64,000 nt of DNA from Branchiostoma floridae (taxonomy: Eukaryota; Chordata; Leptocardii; Amphioxiformes; Branchiostomatidae), in the NCBI RefSeq assembly GCF_000003815.2, contig NC_049992.1, forward strand, positions 18,646,396 to 18,710,395. Direction: 5' to 3'. Shown in pieces: positions 1-12,000 of this stretch (positions are counted from its first letter, which is position 1; each line of letters begins with the position of its first letter). Position numbers and translations under genes: made by a program. The notes beneath the pieces were generated by a model, which did not search any database, had not been told where the DNA came from, and was given only the letters and a program-made list of their open reading frames with translations.

Positions 1-70
1 CTACGTCGCCAATCTTTTCAAAGTATTGTCCCTATCGAATGTAAACTTCTTCATGTCTATTTTTGCTTAC

Positions 71-3000
71 CTCCTCGGCCCTCTTAAAGACTTCGATGAG
101 GTTGAGACCGAGGAATTTCTTGATCTGGTCGTCCGTCCACCCCCTGTTCAACAGCTCCTCAATCAGAGCAGGATACGTGGACACGTCCTCCAACCCTTGC
201 GGCACCCTGTTAGTAAATAAAGTTGTAATTACATAATTACATATCTTTGGATGATTTTGGCTATACTTAGTTTCAATCAATAGGTACGTAGGTTCAATCA
301 TAGTGAAGGTAAATTGGCTCTTATTGTCGTTACCAAGCTTAAGCCTGAAAAATTCATTTAAATCTCCTGTAGCCTGGTACCATACCATGCTCCACATGTC
401 TCTGATAAATAGTAGAAATTGGCCAGATACTGATAGATAACATACCAGAGTAGTTAGCTCGCCAAGAATACAGTTTGCGACATATACAGGGACTATAGGA
501 CATTATTCTAAATATTATTGTGCCATTCGTTTCTCTGAGCCTCAGACACTTAGTATACGTTATTTCGAGGTGACAGGAGATATCAAAATTGTGCAAAATA
601 ATTCTATAATTCACTAAAAGCTAAATAGGGACACTACAATGGCGGCGGATGCACCAATGAGGTCACGTGGTGCATTTGGAGCTATAAACTTGGACGATAC
701 AAACACTACAAAATTTTTATAGTAGCTACATTTGTCCAAATATTTTTTTTGGAGAAAATACTCGTCTTTCTCGCAATTGAGCCTTTGTTTGATGATTTGT
801 AAGCAATTATATCAAGTTTACAAATGGATTTTATTTCATTTTTGTACTTTAAGTAAGTCAAATTACGTGCAAAGCATGTGCACAAACCTCGTGACCCCGT
901 CATAGTCTGCTCCCAGACCCACGTGATCTTCTCCCGCAACGTCCCGGATGTAGTCACAATGGTCTGCATGGAGAAGTAAAACGATAATGCAATATTTGAT
1001 AAACTGAAAGTCTGCGTAGCATAAAATCGCACTTTCTGTGGTTATATGGAGACCCCCTTTGTGACCGTTAACCTCTAAGCAAGGAGCCTGATTTAAAAAT
1101 AAAGGACCAATAGGAGCTCGGGATTCTGTCAGTATGAAATGCAGTCCAATAGGAGCTCAGGTTTTTTGTCTCTATGGAAACCAGTCACCACATCCTTCAA
1201 CACCATGGTAATAGACAGTTATAAACCTGACAATTAGGTCCAATTCAGCACATATCCATTTATAAATAGAATTGGATCTCCGTACTTTGCTGTTGGGTAA
1301 CAAGCTATTGAAAGGTTATTTTGTAAAAGCAAAGTTTTGTGTGCTGAATTCTGCCTGCTGATTTCTGATCATTTCCCCCAATATTTAAGTGTAAGTGACT
1401 TTACACATGATTTCTAGATTAGATGTTTCACGATTTGTTTTTAGAAAGAAAATAAGTGTTAGGACAAACGAACCTGCAACTTGTGCGATTGTTGTGTTCT
1501 CAGTCTTGTTGGGTCCACAGTTGATGTAGTCGTTATAGAAGTTCACCATCACAACGCCCCCTGTGTCTTTCTGTAAGTATAGCAACGGAAGCGTCAGCCT
1601 ACAATATCGTAAATAATCCAATCACTGATCATTGCTTTACATTGCATTGGAAGCAGTGATGGGCGGGCACGTTATGACTTGTAAGTTAAAGAGAAATTTA
1701 AGTGGAATTGTGACACATCTATTTTCAGTATATGTATGCCATACTCTGTGTGCTTTCAGACATTTGTTCAACCTTCCTGACCACTTAGATTCCACAGTAA
1801 ATGTATTTTACTTGGGGCAAATTTAAAAAAATCACTGTTAGGTTTCTCAGATGATGTCATCTATACCTTCAGAGACTTTTGAAGAAATGACCAAAACTAA
1901 CGAAAACGCACTATATATTCCCACTGAGCTTTCGCTCTACTATATCTTTTGTGCTATGTATGTATAATGATACATGATAGATTTATCAGGACTCTCTGTA
2001 ATCTGTATCTCTGTTGTATTCTATCTTACTCTTACCTCCCTCATGACCTCAGTGAAAAGCGAAATTTAAGCTTCTCGTGAATAGACTAGAGAGCCCAAAC
2101 CACTTACTCTCGGCCTCCACAGCTATCTACCACAAAAAAAATCACGATCACAGCATGTTCAGAACTCGAGATATCAAACCCGGAAGTTCCGCTGTAGTTT
2201 TGTAGCAACATGCAAGGTGGCCCAAAATCTAATCGTTTCAAGGTCTCATCAAGACCTACCCATGTACTAAATATCAAGACAATCCATGTAGGCATTCTGG
2301 AGTTATGCTGGTCAACTACATACATACACACAGACACACACACAAACGCTATCGAAAATATAACCTTCTTGCGAAGGTAATAAAGTTCAGACAAATAAAC
2401 AAACAAACGAATAAACAAACAAACAAACACTGACCAGTCTCCTGAGCACGTCATCCGGCACGTTCCTGGTGTGGTTACAGATGGAGTAGGCAGAGGAGTG
2501 GCTGAAGATGACGGGAGCTCGGGTCACGTCCAGCGTGTCGTGCATCGTCTTAAAGGACACGTGAGACAGGTCCACTAACATGCCCAGACGGTTCATCTCT
2601 TGGATGACGAGCTAGATAAATAAACAAACGAAAGGATAAACAAATAGATAAATATTTAAAAAAAATCAGGATTGTGCATGGTCTTAAAGGACACGTGCGA
2701 CAGGTCCACTAACATGCCCAGACGATTCATCTCTTGGATGACGAGCTAGACAAACAAACAAACAAACAAACAATAAACAAATAGACAAACATGAAAACTA
2801 AGCAGTGTCGTGCATGGTCTTAAAGGACACGTGCGTCGGGTCCACTAACATGCCCAGACGGTTCATCTCTTGGATGACGAGCTAAACAAACAAACAAACA
2901 AACAAACAATAAACAAATAGACAAACATGAAAACTACGCAGTGTCGTGCATGGTCTTAAAGGACACGTGGGACTAACATGCCAAGACGGTTCACCTCTTG

Positions 3001-6000
3001 AATGACAAGCTAGATAAACAAACAAACAAACAATTGGACCAATTAAAATTGCTTTGCATCGTCTTGAATGGCCCATCTATTCGAGCTAGAATAAACAAGC
3101 ACATCCGATAGATATAAGCAAACAATTAAAATCAGCGTTGTTCGTCGTTTTTAAGAACACAATGTGGGACCGCGTGGCACAGTGGTACTGTACAGTGTGT
3201 TCGCCTCGTGACCGAGAGGTTGCGGGTTCGAATCCAGCTGCCGTGTTACCGATCTTGTGCCCTTGGGAAAGGCACTTTACACGACTTTCCTCACTATACT
3301 TAGGTGAAAATGAGTACCTAGCTTTGGCTAGGACCGTCCCTCGGATAGGACGTTAAATGGAGGTCCCGTGTATGGGGAGAGTCACACCCTATGCACGTTA
3401 AAGAACCCCCACACGTGCGATGGTGCGGTGTGAGATGGAGCAAACCCTTCTGTCTGGAGTTGGTGATTCACTTCAAATCATCCGGTTGGAGGCCTGGCGA
3501 ACCTCCATACCGCATCAGCCACATGGTGATTTACATCATTCACCCGGACGGGAGACCTGGCGCATCCCCGTCCTGTAATTAGCCAGCGAAAGGGTATACT
3601 ACTCCGTAAGGGGCGGTATAACCCCGTCGTGTGTAAACATGTGTGATCACGTCGACCGATGATGATGATGAAGAACACAATAATGAAAAATGCACACCTT
3701 TCCAAAGTCCGTTAGTCCGTTGTGTTCTGGAGTTGGGTTCAATGTTTCTTGCCAGTTATCCGCCCTGGAAAATGAATTTCGGCAAAAAAGTAATCTTAAC
3801 AGTAAAACGCATAAAAATTCTTCTGTATTAAGTACTGGGTAGGTTTTAGGACGAAGTGAATACCATACACCGATCCTTACTGGCGGTCACAAAGTACTTT
3901 TTCTTTTCGCTACTGATCTGATCCTAAATCTTAAATTTTTCAAGCATTATCATTCTCGTATTAGCCCATGACAGGTGAAGACGTGTTTTCTTTTACATTC
4001 AAACTTAGTAAAAACGTTATATGCAATGCTATTGTTGGTCTTTAATTAAAAACCATCTCGAATAAAAGACTGCGCATGCGCACCATGGAGTGTTGCAGCT
4101 GTGTGTGATAGTCATGTAGCGGGTCCCCAGCTTGTAGAGCATGCGCAGAGCTGCCAGGTTGCTGTCAATCATGTGTCCGCCCTCCACGCCAACCATACAG
4201 CCGATCTTACCTGCGTCAAACGCGTCCTGGATTCCTGGTGGAAAAGGGAAAAAAATCATAAAATTTGACCCATCCGTGTTAGTTCCGAACGTTATTTCAT
4301 TTGCCAAAGTGGGAAAGGCCCCTACTCTTTTCAAAAGGCCTAGGTGTGGTGGCTAGCTTCTTTATCATGCTTGAAGTGAGACTCTCCTTAAAATGCACCT
4401 TAGGTACCCAATCTGACTAACGAGACTGTTTTAGGTGCTTGGGGCATATCCTCGAACCAACGGGAGGTTATATAGAGTCTACACAACCTCCTTAATGCTC
4501 GAACACGGGACCCCCATTTTACGTTACTTCCGAAAGACGAAAGCAATCCCTTACAACATGGCAAAACTACGAAAACCCCACCCTCCTTTTTCAGCACTGG
4601 AACCCAGTACTGAAGATAGCTTCAGCACTGGTTTTCCAGTGCTGACGCGCTCTCAGCACTGGAAACGCCGGCTTCAGCACTGGAAACCGAGTGCTGACAA
4701 ACATTCAGCACGGGAAATCCGGGGCTGAAGCTATCTTGTCCAACATGTCCAACTGAGCCGACACTGGGATCTATGGAATTCATCATGCCAACGGATCCAT
4801 GGATGCAGATGGTCAAGCAGCGGGTCACAGAGACATAAAACGCGGGACTTTCAGCATTACGGCCCATCCGAGTGGACGTCGCTAAGGCCCCCTTTGTGTA
4901 ACCTTCGCTTTCATACTGGGTATATCATACAAAACGTAAAGGTGTGACTGAGAAGACAACAAAACACACACAGTATAAAGTGATGCGTTTCTTTTCTATA
5001 CAATTCGCTGAGCGATCTGTCAAATTTTAGGTCGCAGAGAGAGCGCGGCAAGAGCGCCGTCCTAGTGGAAAAGGGGTATAATCGATGCTAGGGACCTTTA
5101 CACATGAGCCGAGTGAGTAAATAGGTGTGAAGTGCATTTCCTAAAGGCGCAAGACTAGGCCTGTCTTGGATCCAAACCCGTAACCTTTAGATCCAAGCCA
5201 ACAAACTCTAACCACAGAACCAACCCTTACCTTGTGCAGTTGTGACAAACTGGAACGTGTCCGGATACTTGGCGGCAATCCGCTCTATCACGTCGATTTG
5301 TTGCAGAGCCCAGCGGACGGTGTCCTTGTACTGGGAGTTGCACGGGGTGTAGGCGGCCCAGAACTGGGGAAACGAAAACGTTCAAACGTTAAGAAAATAA
5401 CTGAGCACAAGAAGAAAAAAATGGTTTCACAGAAACACAGCTGTCACAAGCTATGGAGGTTGCACAGAGTTGAAGTGGCATTGGTATCACAGGCTTTTCA
5501 CAGCTAACAAGTCTGTTATCCCTGCATTCAGGAAGTGGTGTGGCAGCCAAGTATTCCTAGGTCACATCATGCAAAACTGGGGCCCGACCGGACACCTTTC
5601 GGGAACGTTAACGAAAAAAATGATATAAAAGACACCCAAATACACAAAACGTTTATTTTTCGTTTCCTGAAACAGCCCGACCGGGCCCCGGTTTGGAAAT
5701 GTGACCCTACATTACTATGTCGGCAACTACAATCAAGGCCATCACATTATCTAGTAGCCTCATTGAATCTCGCGTATAGCAGCCCGCCCAACAACCACCG
5801 GCCTCCTAATGGGTAGGGACCAGCTACAGCCCCGGACAGCAGAGTTTGTGTTACACAAACTAAACATCTAGAGTGTCTTTATAACTACCGAAATACTTCT
5901 GCAATTACACTCAAGGCTACACGACCGTTATAACGTTTTCGGTTGCGTTGTCGTGTCTCTGAAGGGTTCAATGTCTAGTTTTCATTTTTTAAAAATCAGA

Positions 6001-9000
6001 CAAAAACCAATACGGTCGCTCATGTCATCCATTACATGGAATTAACTGTGACCATACATGCTACTACTCTCCCATGACGCACCTGTGCTCCCACCATGCC
6101 TTGCCTGAGACGGGGGATGTCCGTGTGAGAGTGGGTGTACGCACTGCGCAGGTCATTACCCAGGTTCACCTGGCTCAGGCGGTTCCCGAAGTTCTTTGCG
6201 AGCTGCCATGGCCAATCGTTGTGCCTGGACAGAAACAGACGAACATAATCATTATTGACAAGAGAATTATACAAAAAAAAAAAGAACGGAACACACTAAC
6301 CAGTCCCGCCTCGTCAATAACGATCATATCAATTAAGATATTCATTTATATAAAGTGAAGTCCACGTTGATATGGTTGACATCCGCGCGTACATCACCCA
6401 TGCTGTAAATCGTCCAAAGCAGATGAAAAATGAGCAAATATATGCCGTATATTTTAGAAAAGATATATATCGAAAACCATATATTAATGTGATGGAATGA
6501 CAACGTCAATTTAAAGGTCAAAGAAGAAGCTGTAAAAGAACAAATATGAAGAATCTCTTGTTCGCTATGTCGTACTCTATGTGTTCAGTCATTTCTTTCT
6601 AGACCACATAAATGAGTTCAATTTTTTTCTAATTGACAGTGAAGTTTGTGCAATTATCCGACAGTAATGCGAAGTAATCTAGCTGGACCGCACCGGTTTG
6701 GGATTTGGTGATTCCGCGCAGTTAACAGAAGTGTGCGTTAATCTGTAATTAACTGGCTTCTACTGTACCGTGACCTTGCCTTTTTTGGCGCCATGTATCT
6801 ACAGACGTTACGACATAGAGAAAGTAAAACAGCAACACAACGGAATAAGCGCAGAGAAATTTTTATTACAGAACTATTTGCTTTTTAGTTTAAATCAAAG
6901 TCTGTTCACCCGTAAACTTGTTGTTAGTCCAGCTTGTTCTTGTGGTTATCCATGTGAAAGTATCAGTCACTTCATGTTACACTGCCCTAACTACAATCAT
7001 CAGAGATCTTCCCTCTTCGGCAATTTGAGAAGACTGGTAGGTTTTGATATGGACAATCTATCCGACGACAATTTAGTAGAAATGCTTTTAAATGGATCTT
7101 CTTATTTTCTGTCCTCTGCAGACAACTCCAAAATATTAATGTTTGTGCAGACTTTTTTAATAGATACCAATCGCTTCAATAATGACTAAACATCATCCTA
7201 CCAGTCTTAAGGGACTTAGTTAATCATCATATTATCAGTTTATATCTTTGAATCTTCATTTGTTGTTTTTGCTTCAGTGCTTTGCCTACTTGTTATTTTG
7301 TTATCTTGTTTTGTTATCTTGTATTTATCTATCCATGTATTTGTATTCTTTTGCGGTGGCGGCATGAATATAAGTTACGACTTGAGTGTGCCGTCACCAT
7401 GTCTTGTAAATATATGTTGCAACAATAAAAAAAAAAATTATTTGCAATTTATCTCCGGCCATCGTCACATTGATGCACGACAAACACCCTCCCCAGACAA
7501 TCGTATCTATACTTTTATAAATGCGTCAACTGGTAACAACATAATAGGTTTGACTTGACACCGTTTGTTTCTTATGCATGTGATTTATTTTAACCAATGT
7601 GCAATTACAGCCGTTGAGTTGCTTCCAAAACAAATCAAATGCTGCAAAAGTTGTAAGTCAACCCCCCTTTATAGGTCAGCTATTTATTTCGGAGATTATT
7701 TCCTCCGATAAGGAACAAAGAGGTTCTCATGCGGTTTTATTGTCCTTACCATCTACTAGGGACGTACCGTTAGATATGCAGAAGGGGTTCCATAGATGTT
7801 AACACTTTCAACACCATTCCACTACTAGAAATAGGGTGGCGACCTCGCTTCGACCCCCCCCCCCCTGCGACCAAGACATGTAAGGAGCTCTCAACGAATT
7901 TCGTTTACTAGAAAAGACAGAAAACTTATCTTTTTACTCTTTTATGTTTTATTTTCCTTTACGTATCTAAAAATCTTACAACAAATATGACCGCGCACTA
8001 TAAGGTGGTATCTCACTGCACTTGGGGCACCGGTGCGGCACTGCGGGGTTCGTTCTCTGCGGTACTGTATAATCGAGATATTACGCAATACGTAAAAGTA
8101 TGACTTAGAAGACAGTAAAACACACAAAACGTAAGAAAATTCGTTCTTCATCTTGAGTAATCTTTCGAACCCCACAGTGCCGCACCGGTACCCCAAGTGC
8201 AGTGAGATACCATCTTTAGTAATTATGATCTGGGCCTGTCTCGACACAGTATGTGTACCAAACATCGTTTGTCTCCTCCTTTGCCATATTGAATTTAGAC
8301 AAACACAGCTACTAACAAATATTTCCGCACCGCTAACAACTGTACCGCCTGACCGGAATTACACAACGGGGTCCGTTAAAAGGTAAACTGCCCTGTCACG
8401 TTTTTGAAGAAAGTGAATTGGCGGCAAGTTTGTTTATTTTTGTTTTGCTGACATCGTAAAAGGATTAGCACAACAGAAACCTTTTTAAGAGCTCGGTCAA
8501 TAGAACAGCTCCTTTTCTATTGTAACGTCACATAGACAACATAGGTACAGCAATGCTAGAGGCTGTGAACTGCTTTTACTAGGTACTGCTACTACTACTA
8601 CTACTACCACTACTACTACTACTACTACTGCTACTACAACTAGTACTGGTACTTATACTACTACTGAAACTATGACAACTACAATTACTATCCAATCGAC
8701 ACAGACAAGTGCTGCAAATTTAGAAGCTTTGAACTACTGCTGCTAACTACTGCTACTACCACTAGCTAGTGCTGTCCCTACTAATACTACTAGTAGTACT
8801 AGTACTACCAGTTACCAGTACTACTAGCTACTACTACCAGTTACTGCTACTAGGGCAACTACAACAACTACTACAACTTCTTCTACTACTACCATTCATT
8901 CGATATCCCTCACATAGCATATACCCATCACGACTAAGGAATACTGACGATGGTTGCTGTCATATCAAAAACCTTTAAGTTAACCTAATTTTAAAAAGAG

Positions 9001-12000
9001 CTCAAATTTCCGAAGCCCTCCAAAACAAGAAAAGGTTAAGGACTTTTATTGTGTGACCACGCCAAGAAAATGTGAAAAACAATAAAGAAACGTCACTTCA
9101 AATTTAGTGGGCACTATCTTTATTATCCCAATCTTTTTCGGCATGAAGCCAATATTGATAAAATATCGGCATGAAGCCAATATTGATTTAATATATCACC
9201 TGCCGAATGACTTTACATCATGGACTGTTCTCGCACTTTCCTGCGCGTAGAGGACTTGTTTAATTGACGTATAAATCACTGTAAATTTACAGGTATTGTC
9301 TTACTCTTTTATCCTACTCTTTTGATACTAGAGCGTATTGTTAAGGACCAGCACCTGGGCAAAGTCTGAAAGAATGCAGGAGTTTTTTATGACAACCAAA
9401 ACAAATTTACACACATCTGCTACCAGTCACAGGTAGCAGAACACGGCTTTTGGGGATTTGAGCGGCGTTTCAAATTGTGCAGGCGAGAAGAAGGCGATAC
9501 GCCGGCAGGAATTTTTTAATAAATATTTTGTGGTTTGTACCATAACGCAAACATATCCATTTCGGGTATTCATGAAGTGCACCCTACTATATTTTCCCTC
9601 GTCAAAGCCACACGGTGACTGACTTATATCGGGCTGCCTCTCAAATAACGATTTTTACCTCTCCTTCAACAAGTTTATCCGTACTACTTTATATACCCGC
9701 GTCATGGACCCCCCGGGGTCGTGCATTAATATTGTGTTCTGCTACCTAAACAGGTAAATTACGGTTTATACTGCGCGTGCACAGCGAGATGCATTGCAGA
9801 TACCACTTGAAGCCGATTTTAGGCCCAGTGTTTGGAGTTGTCAAATAAAATTTATGACTCCTGTACAGCTGTATGTTTACATAGGTGGATCCTGTGAGCA
9901 TTTCTTCGTGACACCGTCAACATCAGAGTGACCATTTCAAATGTCTTAAAATTTCCTTAATGAAACCAAAAAAAGGAGGATATTTCGATCATTTATGGTG
10001 TAAATCTTCGGACTAGTAAGATAATTTGATTATCACGGTTGTAAAAGGCCTTATCTTTTTTAGTGGTAGGAGCACACCATTCAAACTCCTTGTATCAACA
10101 CTCGCCAAGACACAGTCAACAACGGTATTGTGTCCTCTGTTGTCTTAACTGTGTACATCTTTAAGAAACAAGAAGGAAATGAGGATATTTCTAGCGTTTA
10201 TGGTTCACAAGAGCGCGTAAGTGGTTTCCAGTTACAATGGCGTTTATTGCATGTTGATAAGCTCTATGTGTTAAGTTGTCAGAAATACGTTGTTCCATAT
10301 CCCTATCCACTAACACTTACCGAGATAGAGTGAACGGTAACGTGTTCCATTCTAGTATTTCTTCAAACTGTGCGGTCTTACTGGTTTTTTTGGTAGGAAT
10401 GATCTTCACTAGCTGTTGTATGGTTCAAGGAATATGATCGGGTCGTCGCTGAAATAACAGGGTAAAAGAACCTACATTTTTTTTGCACTTTTAAATCCAA
10501 CTTAAAGCACACACACACAAAAAGAAAATTATCATACGGTTATTTCAATATTTCATTCTCTGAAAACCCTGGCGTGTGTGTTTTCGCTATAGAGCCTTAT
10601 ATTTTAGGTTGCGTGATCGTGAGTATACGGTGTGTGGCTACTGTACTTAAGCCTAGGTCACAAATCAAGAGTTGAGCTCGGCCGATAGACATGTCAGCGA
10701 GTTCGAAACGGGCATAAATATTTTCGGCCAAAGTACGGCCGACGTCACTGGGGAGTACCAGGGCTTCGGACGATTTTTAGTTGCTCGTCCGTTGGAATTT
10801 AAACTTCCGTGGCGTGTGATGTCTTTTGTGTATCAAAAAGGCAGGAGAGATGATAACGTAAACTTTACAGAGTGAAACACTAGGTTTCGTCAAATTTGTT
10901 ACGAGGTAATTTTTCTAATACCCTGTCATATTATCCACGATCTTCGGGCGTATCGATGGAAGATCGGCCATATTTAAGATCGACAGAGTGTTGCGCGTAT
11001 TTTTCATCTGAAAACCGTTCCTATCACAAATTAACCATACTTTGTATCTTGTACAATTGTTGTGCAATAAAGTTATTATCATAAGCGAGGCTCGGGCGAT
11101 TGCCGCAGAATCGTCGTCCGATCGATTTTCGCCAAATGTGACAAATATAACGCCGGCTTGATACCCCCTCACATGTAGCGAAAATCGATCGGACGACGAG
11201 TCTACGAGCTCTAAATTAGGAGGAGGCATGACCCTGATGCCGACGAAGAAATGGCAGAGTTCCCCTCTTAAGCTTCCCGTCAGAGTCAGGCATCCTCGTA
11301 TTCGCGTGTATTTACAGTGTCAAATCTTTGTTGACACAACAAAAGTACAGCGACTTTCGTACGGTCTTCTACAATAGTTACTTTACATACAAACGAGTGG
11401 ATGAAATGACTTAACCTAGCTGCGTACAAGCATTTGAATAAATCAACATGTCGAGTTTGACATATCTATTGCACTATTGTTTCCAAGATATCAACATTCT
11501 TTGATATTTTGATACAAAGCCTAGGGCGGGGTGGGAAACTCCTACCGTGACGCAGTCAACACTGGCCACGGTATATATATGGGAAGTACCATGTATGTAT
11601 TGTATACATAAGGTCATCTCCCAGAGACTCTAATAGAGAGAAACCCGGAAGTTCTGCTGCAGTATCGTAACAAGCCGCTAAGGGGCCCAAAATCCGTTTT
11701 CAGGTCTCAAGACCTACCCACATACTAAATATAAATACAGTCCATTTAAGCATTCTTGAGTAATGCTAGTCTTCTACACACACACTTAACAAGTATACAA
11801 ACGCTATCCAAAATATAACCTCCTTGGCGAAGGCGGTGAAATTGTCACATTCATTAGACATTAAAAATATAATATGAATGAATGAAGACCTTTATTGTAT
11901 AATTTTGCCCAACCGGGCTAAGTACAGGTCACAACAAGTCAGGATATATACATACATAAAAGTGTCACAAATCTAGTCTAACACAAAAGTTCGGCTTCTT

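Noticed and set aside
2674..3010. Exon-like copies as mutually exclusive alternative exons
   Set aside because: None has a donor at the expected place, copies run into stops or deletions, and none carries the second half of the exon with H267 and R278.
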